Source: Vicinamibacterales bacterium
GTDB taxonomy: Bacteria; Acidobacteriota; Vicinamibacteria; Vicinamibacterales; UBA2999
DNA length: 64,000 nucleotides
Reading direction: 5' to 3'
Assembly: GCA_030680175.1 (NCBI GenBank)
Contig: JAUXWO010000076.1
Location: 39,464 to 103,463, forward strand
Shown: piece after piece, positions 56,482 to 64,000 of the stretch
Position numbering within the stretch: the stretch's first letter is position 1
How the letters are laid out: each line of letters starts with the position of its first letter
Notes under the pieces: generated by a model
Seen by the model: only the letters and a program-made list of their open reading frames with translations
The model's database searches: none
What the model was told of the DNA's origin: nothing
Made by a program: the position numbers and the translations under genes

Positions 56482-59137
56482 CCCCCGCCGAATCAGGAGC
56501 GCGCCGCTGGTCCTCGCGACCATCGCCGGTGTGTCGATCTGGCTCTCGCTCGGCGCCCTCGCCGTCGTCGACCGCGACACGATGGCGCGCGTCGGGGGGC
56601 TGCCGCCGTGGTGGGCGCTCGTGGGGTTCGTCGCGATCGGCCAGGCGGTGGCCTGGGCCGGCCGGTTCGAGGCCGATCACCTTCGGCCGTTGCTGCTCAC
56701 GCTGTTGCTGTGGCTGCCGTGGCTGCCGCTTCCCGTGCCCGCGGCGTTCCTGATCTGGCTGGGGCCCGTCACGGGCCTGGTGTGGCTGGCCGCGCTCGTC
56801 GGCCTGGTCGTCACGCGGTGGCCGCAGACGGTGACGCGGCTGGCGGCGCTCGGCGCGCATCCACGCGCCGTCCCGACGGCGACCCTCCTGGCCGCGCTGG
56901 TGTACGTGACGGCCGCGATCGCCGTCGCCCCGCGTGTCCCGACAGGCGACGAACCGCACTATCTCGTCATCACGCAGAGCCTGCTCCGCGACGGGGACCT
57001 GCGGATCGAGGACAACCATCAGCGCGGCGACTATCTCGAGTACTTCGGCGGCGGCCAGCTGCGGCCGGACTACCTGCGGCGGGGCGTCGACGGCGAGATC
57101 TACTCCGTGCACCCGCCCGGCGTCTCCGCGCTGGTGCTGCCCGCCTTCGCGCTGGCGGGCTACGGCGGGGTGGTGGTGTGGCTCGCGCTGCTGATGGCCC
57201 TTGGGGGCATGGCCGTCTGGCACGCCGCGACGCTCGTGACGGGGGACCGCGGGGCGGGGTGGTTCGCGTGGGCCTCGGTGATGCTCACCGTGCCGATCGC
57301 CTTCCACGCGTTCACGGTGTATCCCGATGGCCCGGGCGCTGCGATCGTGGCGGGCGCGGTGCTGACGCTGGTTCGCCTCGAGGTCCGCGGCGCAACGGCC
57401 GTCGGACGCGGGGAACTCGCGCTCGTCGGCGCCGGGCTGGCCGCGCTGCCGTGGCTCCACACGCGGTTTGCGATCGCGGCCGGCGTGCTGGGCCTCGTGA
57501 TCCTGCTGCGGCAGTGGCGCCTGTCCGACCGGGTCGCGCGGGCTGCCGCGTTCCTCGCGGTGCCTGTGATCGCCGCGGCCGGGTGGTTCGCGTACTTCTG
57601 GGTGATCTACGGCACCCCCAACCCCGCCGCGCCGTACGGGGGCTACACGCAGAGTTCGCTCGCGTATGCGCTGACGGGCATTCCGGGCCTGCTCTTCGAT
57701 CAGCAGTTCGGCCTGTTGCTCGCCGCCCCGGTCTACGCCGTCGCGATCGCCGGCATCGCGCCGCTGGTGCGCCGACGGACACGCCTGGCCCTCGAACTGG
57801 CGCTGGTCGTCGGCCCCTACCTGCTGGCCGTCGGGTCGTACGCCATGTGGTGGGGCGGCTACAGCGCGCCGGCGCGGTTTGCGGTCGCCGTGCTGCCCGT
57901 CTTCGGCGTGCCGGCGGCCATGGCGTGGCACGCATGGCGCGGCCGGCCGGCGCGCACGCTCTTCGCGGTGCTGCTCGCGCTCTCATTGCTGCTCGTGTGC
58001 GTGCTCTCGGCAGTGGACCGTGGCGTGTTCCTCTACGAGGGACGCACCGGCTACGCCGCGTGGCTCGACTGGCTGAACCGCACGGTGAACATGCCGCTGG
58101 CCCTGCCGGCGATTCATCGGGGGCCGGCGGCGACCGCTGTTCTCGTGGTCGCGGTCTGGGCCGGCGTCGTGCTGGCGGCGGTGTGGGGGCTGGCCCGTCT
58201 GGCGGCGGCCCGCGCGCTGCCGCGCGGCGCCTGGTGGGCGTCGGCGGGTGCGGCGCTTGGCGGGGCGGTGATGCTGGCCTCGACGATGGCGTGGATGCTC
58301 GAGGAGGCGCCGGCCGTCAACCGCGCCACGTCGCAGATGGCCTTCCTCGAGCGATGGGATCCGGTGCGGCTCGAGGTGGGGGTGCGATACGGTCCGCTGG
58401 GGTGGCTCGATGCTGACGACCTGCCCCCGTATCTGACGCTGGCGACGACGGTCCGGCATCGCGCGGGAGACACGGACACGCCGCTGCTGCTGATCCCCTA
58501 CGTGCCCGCCGGGGAATACGACGTGCTGGTGCGGAGCCGGGTGGGGCTGGCCGGGACGCTCACGGTCGCGATGGGACGCAGCGAGCACCGCCTCGACGAG
58601 TGGCGGCTCGACGGGCGACCGGCGCCCGAGACCGGGATCCGGCTGACCCTGCCGGTCAAGGTGCATTCCCTCATCGTGCGTGGAGACGCGACAGCCGTCG
58701 CCGCCATCGACGAGGTCGTGCTCCGGCCGCGTGCGATCCAGGGGGGGCGGCTGCGCGGCGAGTACGCGTCGCGGGGGATCCGATCCGGCTCGGCCCGGGT
58801 GTTCTTCCTGGACGACCAGGCGTTTCCCGAGGAGGGCGGGTTCTGGACCCAGGGACGCGTGTGGACCAGGGTTGTGATTGCGCCAGACGGCCCGGTGCGT
58901 CCGGTGGTCCGCCTGCATGGCGGGGAGGTGGCCACGCCTGTGGAACTGCGCATCGGCACGTGGGTCTGGCGCGGACAGATCGGCCCCAGGGGGACCGAGG
59001 ACGTGAGCCTGCCCTCCGTCACGCCGGGCGAGGCCGTGCGGCTGTCCCTGCTCGCGGAGGAGGGGTTCCTGCCGACGGCCTTCGACCCGGATTCGACCGA
59101 CGACCGCCACCTCGGCGTCTGGGTCGAGGTCCGCTAG
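56462..59137 (+). CDS. large GT-C-like membrane glycosyltransferase
   Basis: Up to 891 residues; the start is uncertain (TTG at 56462 overlaps the methyltransferase stop by 20 nt). About 13 membrane helices cover residues 15-610. The first large periplasmic loop has RVPTGDEPHYLVITQSLLRDGDLRIEDN, where GDEPHY is the acidic catalytic motif typical of PMT/ArnT-like GT-C enzymes that use polyprenyl-phosphate sugars. The last 270 residues are a soluble beta-rich domain. Likely adds sugars to a lipid or protein at the outer face of the inner membrane. Preceded by the methyltransferase and a second polytopic protein, suggesting a surface-glycan locus. Confidence 0.68.
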   Translation: MPASHDSPRRIRSAPLVLATIAGVSIWLSLGALAVVDRDTMARVGGLPPWWALVGFVAIGQAVAWAGRFEADHLRPLLLTLLLWLPWLPLPVPAAFLIWLGPVTGLVWLAALVGLVVTRWPQTVTRLAALGAHPRAVPTATLLAALVYVTAAIAVAPRVPTGDEPHYLVITQSLLRDGDLRIEDNHQRGDYLEYFGGGQLRPDYLRRGVDGEIYSVHPPGVSALVLPAFALAGYGGVVVWLALLMALGGMAVWHAATLVTGDRGAGWFAWASVMLTVPIAFHAFTVYPDGPGAAIVAGAVLTLVRLEVRGATAVGRGELALVGAGLAALPWLHTRFAIAAGVLGLVILLRQWRLSDRVARAAAFLAVPVIAAAGWFAYFWVIYGTPNPAAPYGGYTQSSLAYALTGIPGLLFDQQFGLLLAAPVYAVAIAGIAPLVRRRTRLALELALVVGPYLLAVGSYAMWWGGYSAPARFAVAVLPVFGVPAAMAWHAWRGRPARTLFAVLLALSLLLVCVLSAVDRGVFLYEGRTGYAAWLDWLNRTVNMPLALPAIHRGPAATAVLVVAVWAGVVLAAVWGLARLAAARALPRGAWWASAGAALGGAVMLASTMAWMLEEAPAVNRATSQMAFLERWDPVRLEVGVRYGPLGWLDADDLPPYLTLATTVRHRAGDTDTPLLLIPYVPAGEYDVLVRSRVGLAGTLTVAMGRSEHRLDEWRLDGRPAPETGIRLTLPVKVHSLIVRGDATAVAAIDEVVLRPRAIQGGRLRGEYASRGIRSGSARVFFLDDQAFPEEGGFWTQGRVWTRVVIAPDGPVRPVVRLHGGEVATPVELRIGTWVWRGQIGPRGTEDVSLPSVTPGEAVRLSLLAEEGFLPTAFDPDSTDDRHLGVWVEVR

Positions 59138-59205
59138 CTGGGGCGGCCGATAGCTGATAGCCGATAGCCGACAGCCAACTGGCGAGAGCCGACGGACTGG
59201 CGAAG
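59138..59205. repeat. degenerate short-repeat spacer
   Basis: CCGATAGCTGATAGCCGATAG followed by related words GACAGCC and GAGAGCCGAC. It is the same family as 53844-54010, again between convergent genes. Confidence 0.7.
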
Positions 59206-59209
59206 CCGC

Positions 59210-60031
59210 CTAGAAGCGGACGACGCCGCTCAGGTACCAGCCCTTGAACTGCAGATCGCCGCGATCGAGTTCGACCTCGTAGAAGACGTCGACCGACCGG
59301 TACCCGGCCTGCACGCCGACGTTCTTCGTCGCGTTCCAGGTGGCGTAGAAGTCGTAGTCGAAGTACCGTCCGCCGTACTCCTCGCTCAGGCTTTCGGGCA
59401 CCTTGAAGAACGTCATCTCCCCGGTCACCGAGACCTGGGGCGTGGCGTAGACGCGTGCGGTGCCCCCGAAGCTCGGGATCGGAGCGCCCTGCTTCGTGAA
59501 CTCGGTTCCCAGGGGGCTGTCGAGCTGCACGTTCACATCGGTGTACTTGAGGTCGGCGAGGAAGCCCAGATACCCGCGGTCGCGGTGGATGAAGTCGTAC
59601 TCGTACCCCACCCGCCACGTCGTCAGCGTCGCCTCGGTGGTGACCGGCAGGCCGGCGCGGTACCGCAGGGCGTTGAAGACGAACTCCCGCTGGACGACCG
59701 TGTCGGCCGTGTAGGTCATGGGCAGGTAGTGCACCCGGAACTTGTGCTTGCGCGCCGGGCGCAGCACGAGGCGCGCTTCCCAGAGCAGCTTGTTCTCGAT
59801 GCCCAGGTCCTGGACCAGGTCGACATCAGTGCCGGGAATCCCGATCGATTCGCTGCTGATGATGAAGAACGGCGTCGGCCGCCAGCCGAGGACGGCCAGC
59901 TCGATGTGGTAGTCCTCGCCGCCGGGCGGCGTGCTCGGCGGGCTGTACTGGGCGGCGGCGGGGAGGACGAGCCACGGCGCGGCAACGAGCCACACGGCAA
60001 GGGACAGCACACGGGTCGTGAACAGTCGCAT
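59210..60031 (-). CDS. outer-membrane beta-barrel-like protein
   Basis: 273 residues. A Sec signal peptide MRLFTTRVLSLAVWLVAAPW..AAAQ is cleaved near residue 28. The mature chain alternates amphipathic strands with aromatic belts (KLLWEARLVLRPARKHKFRVHYLPMTY, TLTTWRVGYEYDFIHR, GYLGFLADLKYTDVNVQL, FKGWYLSGVVRF) and ends in Phe, as outer-membrane barrels do. About 10-12 strands. No known family name; porin-like or adhesion role unknown. The 376-bp spacer upstream carries tandem hairpins and repeats. Confidence 0.7.
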   Translation of the reverse strand: MRLFTTRVLSLAVWLVAAPWLVLPAAAQYSPPSTPPGGEDYHIELAVLGWRPTPFFIISSESIGIPGTDVDLVQDLGIENKLLWEARLVLRPARKHKFRVHYLPMTYTADTVVQREFVFNALRYRAGLPVTTEATLTTWRVGYEYDFIHRDRGYLGFLADLKYTDVNVQLDSPLGTEFTKQGAPIPSFGGTARVYATPQVSVTGEMTFFKVPESLSEEYGGRYFDYDFYATWNATKNVGVQAGYRSVDVFYEVELDRGDLQFKGWYLSGVVRF

Positions 60032-60092
60032 AGCACCTACTTCGGCCCCGGCCGGGTGATCGCGTGACGCGCTCGGGGGAGGGGAGCGCGCC

Positions 60093-60130
60093 CCGTCTTG
60101 AGGGAAGACGGCGTCTGCTGGGACAGACGC
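60093..60130. promoter_or_regulatory. tandem hairpins in the leader of the barrel gene
   Basis: CCGTCTT-GAGGG-AAGACGG (60093-60111) directly followed by GCGTCTG-CTGGGA-CAGACGC (60111-60130); the two 7-bp stems share one base. They lie 60-100 nt before the start at 60031 on the minus strand and may form an mRNA leader structure. Confidence 0.4.
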
Positions 60131-60159
60131 TTCACAGCATAACAGAGGTGGAGCGATTG

Positions 60160-60365
60160 TCGATCTCAGATTGCAGATTGCAGATTGCAGATTGAAACGG
60201 CTGTTGATTGGCGGAATGTGGGGTGGCCCGACGCGGAAGCCGGAGCGAACCGCGAACCGCGAACCGGAAATAGCGAGCAGCCAGTGGCGAACAGCGAATA
60301 GCGAACAGCGAACGGCGAACGGCGAACAGCGAATCGCGAATCGCGAATCGCGAACAGCGACCGGC
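60160..60365. repeat. degenerate short-repeat spacer (CAGATTG and GCGAACxG arrays)
   Basis: Three and a half copies of CAGATTG are followed by a long array of GCGAAC(A/C/G)GC/GAATCGC variants (about 60245-60360). Different words from the other spacers but the same style. It separates the divergent barrel and ABC genes. Confidence 0.8.
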
Positions 60366-60407
60366 GCTGAACCCTGAGAAGGCGGCCCGTGGTCCTATAC
60401 TGCTGAG

Positions 60408-62168
60408 ATGTCTTCGTCCTGGGTGCGGCTGCTGGAGCGGCTCCGGCCGTACCGCCGTGCCTTCACGGGCGGGCTGGCGTGGGTGATGGCGACCACCATC
60501 ATCACGCTGGCCAGTCCCTGGGTGCTCAAGCTCGCGATCGACGACCTGACGGCCGGCGTGACGCCGGAGAAGATCCGTGCGTACGCCGCGGCGGTGTTCG
60601 CGATCGCCGTGGCCGGCGGCGTGGGCCGCTTCGAGATGCGGCGCCTCATCGTCGGCGCCTCCCGCGGGTTCGAGTACGACCTGCGGAACGCGTTCTTCGC
60701 GCACCTGCAGCGCCTCGCGCCCGCCGACCTCCAGCGCCTGCCGACGGGCGACCTGATGTCGCGCGCGACCAACGACCTGAATGCCGTCCGGATGATGATG
60801 GGGCCGGCGATCATGTACTCGGCCTCCACGGGCCTGACGTTCGTGGTCGCGCTCGGGGCGATGGTGGCGATTGCGCCGCGCCTGACGCTCATCGCCCTGC
60901 TGCCGCTGCCGTTCGTGACGCTGTCGGTCCGGTACTTCGGGGCGGCGATCCACCGCCGCTTCGAGCGCATCCAGGCGCAGCTCTCGGTGATCAGCACCAT
61001 CGTCCAGGAGGCGCTGGCCGGGGTGCGCGTCGTGCGCGCGTACGGACAGGAAGCGCACGAGGTCGCGCGCTTCCGCGAGGCGAACGACGAGTACGTCCGC
61101 CGCAATCGCCGGCTGATCGCGCTGCAGGGGATCTACTACCCGAGCATGGGCTTCCTGATGGGCCTCGCCTCGCTGCTGGTGCTGTGGCTCGGCGCGCGCG
61201 AGGTCGTGGCGGGACGCCTGACGGTGGGCGCGCTCGTCGCGTTCAACGGCTACCTGATGCTGCTGACCTGGCCGATGATCGCGTTCGGCTGGGTCACCAA
61301 CCTGTTGCAGCGCGGGCTGGCGTCGTGGGAGCGCCTGCTCGCCGTGCTCGACGTGGTGCCGTCGGTGGCCGATGCCGGCCTGCGGCATCACATCGGCCCG
61401 GAGGCGATCCGTGGGACGATCGAGTTCCGCGGACTGACGTTCGACTACGGCGACGGCCGGCCCGTCCTGCGCGAGGTCTCGGCCATCATCGCCGCCGGCA
61501 CGACCACCGCCATCGTCGGGCCGACGGGCGCGGGCAAGTCCACGCTGCTGCACCTCCTGGCCCGCCTCCACGACCCGCCGCCAGGGATGGTGTTTCTCGA
61601 CGGGATGGACGTCTGCGCGCTCCCGCTGGCCACGGTGCGCGGCGCCCTGGGCGTCGTGCCGCAGGAGCCGTTCCTCTTCTCGACCACCATCGCCGACAAC
61701 ATCGCGTTCGGCGCGGCGGACCCCGGCGCCCCCGCCACGCGCGAGGCCGTGCGGGCGGCCGCCGCCGTGGCACGGCTCGAGGCCGACGTCGATCAGTTCC
61801 CCCTCGGCTACGACACGCTGATCGGCGAGCGCGGCATCACGTTGTCGGGCGGCCAGAAGCAGCGCACCGCCATCGCGCGCGCGGTGTGCGCCGACCCGCG
61901 CGTGCTCGTGCTCGACGATGCGCTGTCGGCGGTGGATACCGACACCGAAGAGCGCATCCTCGAGGGGCTGCGGGCCGTCCGCCGCACGCGGACGACGGTG
62001 ATCGTCGCACACCGGGTCTCGACCGTGCGTGACGCCGACCAGATCCTCGTGCTCGACGAGGGGCGCCTCGTCGAGCAGGGCACCCACGACACGCTGGTCG
62101 CACGGGGCGGCCGTTACGCGGAACTGGCCCGGCAGCAGCAGCTCGAGGCGGAGCTCGCCGCGTCATGA
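60408..62168 (+). CDS. ABC exporter half-transporter 1 (degenerate Walker B partner)
   Basis: 586 residues: six membrane helices (about 20-310), then an ATPase domain. Walker A GPTGAGKST is near 371, Q-loop VPQEPFLF near 423, signature LSGGQKQR near 479 and Walker B VLVLDDALS at 500-508. The catalytic Glu after Walker B is Asp504. With the partner's altered signature this makes one nucleotide site degenerate, as in heterodimeric exporters of the YheI/YheH, BmrCD and TM287/288 type. Likely lipid or drug export from the cytoplasm. Overlaps the next gene by 4 nt. Confidence 0.9.
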   Translation: MSSSWVRLLERLRPYRRAFTGGLAWVMATTIITLASPWVLKLAIDDLTAGVTPEKIRAYAAAVFAIAVAGGVGRFEMRRLIVGASRGFEYDLRNAFFAHLQRLAPADLQRLPTGDLMSRATNDLNAVRMMMGPAIMYSASTGLTFVVALGAMVAIAPRLTLIALLPLPFVTLSVRYFGAAIHRRFERIQAQLSVISTIVQEALAGVRVVRAYGQEAHEVARFREANDEYVRRNRRLIALQGIYYPSMGFLMGLASLLVLWLGAREVVAGRLTVGALVAFNGYLMLLTWPMIAFGWVTNLLQRGLASWERLLAVLDVVPSVADAGLRHHIGPEAIRGTIEFRGLTFDYGDGRPVLREVSAIIAAGTTTAIVGPTGAGKSTLLHLLARLHDPPPGMVFLDGMDVCALPLATVRGALGVVPQEPFLFSTTIADNIAFGAADPGAPATREAVRAAAAVARLEADVDQFPLGYDTLIGERGITLSGGQKQRTAIARAVCADPRVLVLDDALSAVDTDTEERILEGLRAVRRTRTTVIVAHRVSTVRDADQILVLDEGRLVEQGTHDTLVARGGRYAELARQQQLEAELAAS

Positions 62169-63943
62169 GCGAGATGACCGACGACGTCCTGGGCAAGGCC
62201 TACGACGCGCGGCTGATGCGCCGGCTGCTGACCTACCTCTGGCCGTACCGGGGGGCGGTCCTGATCGCCCTCGTCGCGATCGTGGCGCAGGCGGCGCTCA
62301 ACCTGGTGCCGCCGTACCTGGTGCTCCAGGTCATCGACGTGCACATCCCGTCGCGGGACCTGTCGGGCCTGGCCAAGATCGGCCTGGTGTACCTGGCCAC
62401 GCTCGCCGGGACCTTCGCCCTCGAGTTCACGCAGACGTGGACGCTGCAGCTCACCGGGCAGCGCATCATGTACGACCTGCGGATGCAGATCTACGCGCAC
62501 CTGCAGCGGCTCGGCCTTCGCTTCTACGACCGCCATCCCGTGGGCCGCCTGATGACGCGCGTGACGAGCGACGTGGACGTGCTGAACGACCTGTTCACCT
62601 CCGGGGTCGTGTCCGTGTTCGGCGACGTGTTCACGCTCGCCGGCATCATGCTGGTCATGCTGCTGCTCGACTGGCAGGCGGCGCTCGTCGCCTTCGCCGT
62701 GCTGCCGCTCATCGTCATCGTCACGCAGTGGTTCCGGAGGAACGTGCGCGAGTCGTACCGGCAGGTGCGCTACTGGATCGCGCGCATCAATGCGTTCCTG
62801 CAGGAGCACATTACGGGCATGGCGACGGTGCAGCTCTTCCGCCGCGAGGCGCGCACCTTCGACGCCTTCGACACCATCGACCGCACGCACCGCGACGTCA
62901 ACCTGCAGTCGATCTTCTACTACGCGGTGTTCTACCCCGCGATCGAAGTGATCGGCGCGCTGGCCACGGCGCTCCTCATCTGGTACGGCGGCGGCCGCGT
63001 CGTGGAAGAGACGCTGACGCTCGGCGCGCTAGTGGCCTTCATCCAGTACTCGCAGCGCTTCTTCCGGCCGATTTCAGACCTGTCCGAGAAGTTCAACGTC
63101 CTGCAGGCCGCCATGGCGTCCGCCGAGCGCATCTTCGGCCTGCTGGACGAAGCCCCGGAGGAATCCACCGGCCCCATCGAACCTGCCGGCCCCGTCGAAC
63201 CTGCCGGACCCGCCGGACCTCGGTTAGCTTTCGAACACGTCTGGTTCGCGTACGAGGGCGACGACTACGTACTGCGGGATGTGTCGTTTGTCGTCGAGCC
63301 CGGACAGCGCGTCGGCATCGTCGGCGCGACGGGCGCCGGGAAGACGACGATCATCAGCCTGATGCTGCGGTTCTACGACGTGAGCCGCGGGCGCATCACG
63401 CTCGACGGGGTGGACATCCGCGAGATCGACCGGCAGGTCCTGCGCCGGCACTTCGGCCTGGTCCTGCAGGACGTGCACCTGTTCTCGGGGACCATCGAAT
63501 CGAACATCCGGCTCGGCACGCCGGCCATCGACAGGGACGGCGTGGCGGCGGCGCTGGCCGCGGTCGGGGCCACGCGCTTCGTGGAGGCGTTGCCCGGAGG
63601 CGTCGCGGCGCCGGTGGCCGAACGCGGCGCCACGCTCTCCGTCGGCCAGAAGCAGCTGCTGTCGTTCGCGCGCGCGCTCGCCCACGATCCGGCCATTCTC
63701 GTGCTCGACGAGGCGACCTCGAGTGTGGATACGGAGACGGAACTGGCGATCCGCGCGGCGCTCCGATCGCTGATGCGCGGCCGCACGACGATCGCCATCG
63801 CACATCGCCTCTCCACGATCCAGGACATGGACACGATCCTGGTGCTGCACAAGGGGCAACTGCGCGAGCAGGGGAGCCACCAGGCGCTGCTCGGCGAGCG
63901 GGGGATCTACTACCGGCTCGTGCAGTTGCAGTACGGGAACTAG
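62165..63943 (+). CDS. ABC exporter half-transporter 2 (catalytic partner)
   Basis: 592 residues: six membrane helices, then a Pro/Gly/Glu linker (ESTGPIEPAGPVEPAGPAGP, about 337-356) between transmembrane and ATPase parts. Walker A GATGAGKTT is at 387-395, Q-loop VLQDVHLF near 435, signature LSVGQKQL at 491 (Val in place of the usual Gly) and Walker B ILVLDEATS with Glu516 intact. It supplies the hydrolytic Walker residues to the canonical site. The repeat-like linker (PAGPVE/PAGPAG) is unusual. Co-translated with half-transporter 1. Confidence 0.9.
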   Translation: MSEMTDDVLGKAYDARLMRRLLTYLWPYRGAVLIALVAIVAQAALNLVPPYLVLQVIDVHIPSRDLSGLAKIGLVYLATLAGTFALEFTQTWTLQLTGQRIMYDLRMQIYAHLQRLGLRFYDRHPVGRLMTRVTSDVDVLNDLFTSGVVSVFGDVFTLAGIMLVMLLLDWQAALVAFAVLPLIVIVTQWFRRNVRESYRQVRYWIARINAFLQEHITGMATVQLFRREARTFDAFDTIDRTHRDVNLQSIFYYAVFYPAIEVIGALATALLIWYGGGRVVEETLTLGALVAFIQYSQRFFRPISDLSEKFNVLQAAMASAERIFGLLDEAPEESTGPIEPAGPVEPAGPAGPRLAFEHVWFAYEGDDYVLRDVSFVVEPGQRVGIVGATGAGKTTIISLMLRFYDVSRGRITLDGVDIREIDRQVLRRHFGLVLQDVHLFSGTIESNIRLGTPAIDRDGVAAALAAVGATRFVEALPGGVAAPVAERGATLSVGQKQLLSFARALAHDPAILVLDEATSSVDTETELAIRAALRSLMRGRTTIAIAHRLSTIQDMDTILVLHKGQLREQGSHQALLGERGIYYRLVQLQYGN

Positions 63944-64000
63944 GTGCGGGGTGCCCACAGTGCCCAAGGTGCTCGGGGTGCCCAGGGTGCTCGGGGTGCC
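63944..64000. repeat. short tandem repeat at the right edge
   Basis: Copies of GTGC(C/T)C(A/G)(A/G)GGTGC such as GTGCTCGGGGTGCCCAGG run to the end of the window. Another host spacer repeat, cut by the edge. Confidence 0.75.

Noticed and set aside
60132..62087. Minus-strand 651-codon frame opposite the first ABC gene
   Set aside because: Shadow of the ABC transporter; it also runs through the short-repeat spacer.
1..64000. CRISPR array or reverse-transcriptase diversity element
   Set aside because: The repeat-filled spacers are degenerate with no regular spacer units, and no Cas or RT gene is seen anywhere in the window.

Overview
The window is a GC-rich bacterial chromosome segment carrying one complete-looking integrated prophage of about 40.8 kb (7404-48239). 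The flanking genes (cstA with a Cys-Cys-ended small protein and an ArsA ATPase, an Slt70-type transglycosylase, polytopic glycosyltransferase-like proteins, an asymmetric ABC exporter pair) and the degenerate short-repeat spacers resemble Acidobacteriota of the Vicinamibacteria type. That placement is inference; no rRNA is present to confirm it.

Left host flank (1-7403): a truncated alpha/beta hydrolase, a methanethiol S-methyltransferase-like membrane enzyme, a DUF3293 protein, a small secreted protein, the leftward operon cstA / Cys-Cys protein / arsA-like ATPase, and a beta-lactamase-fold lipoprotein. Two spacers carry copies of one GC-rich interspersed repeat.

Prophage (7404-48239): a perfect 26-bp direct repeat marks its ends. 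The right copy is the 3' end of an intact tmRNA gene (48215-48561, minus strand). A tyrosine integrase lies just inside that end. From left to right the element has: (a) a structured non-coding left end, a helix-turn-helix protein, hairpin-rich DNA and three tiny Cys-rich proteins; (b) an unusual module of two VirD4/TraD-like ATPases flanking a replication-relaxation-like protein; (c) a leftward primase; (d) a Vsr-type nuclease, an SPPY-type methyltransferase and a possible restriction enzyme; (e) a rightward early/recombination operon (HNH, PD-(D/E)XK nuclease, OB-fold protein, YopX, RusA and many zinc-ribbon proteins); (f) packaging and virion genes (small and large terminase, portal, scaffold, coat, adaptor, tail-hub-like protein, fibre-like protein, two internal virion proteins) with no tape measure or sheath, so probably a short-tailed phage; (g) a papain-like plus lysozyme-like lysin and small membrane proteins; (h) a DUF932 and zinc-ribbon cluster; (i) a leftward DUF262 + HEPN-like pair that looks like carried defence; (j) a 0.98-kb non-coding stretch, an AP2/HNH homing endonuclease and the integrase.

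Regulation visible in the sequence: several TTGAC(A/G)-N16-(-10) promoters, two of which place the start codon 8 nt after the -10 (possibly leaderless mRNAs). A 16/17-bp element lies 9-11 nt upstream of three start codons. Many virion genes have C/A-rich leaders without a Shine-Dalgarno sequence.

Right host flank (48562-64000): an FAD/Cys-Cys oxidoreductase, a coiled-coil/GAF protein, a lytic transglycosylase, a polytopic membrane protein divergent from a SAM methyltransferase, a large GT-C-like membrane protein, an outer-membrane barrel protein, and a heterodimeric ABC exporter running to the edge. Almost every host spacer here is filled with a different degenerate short tandem repeat.
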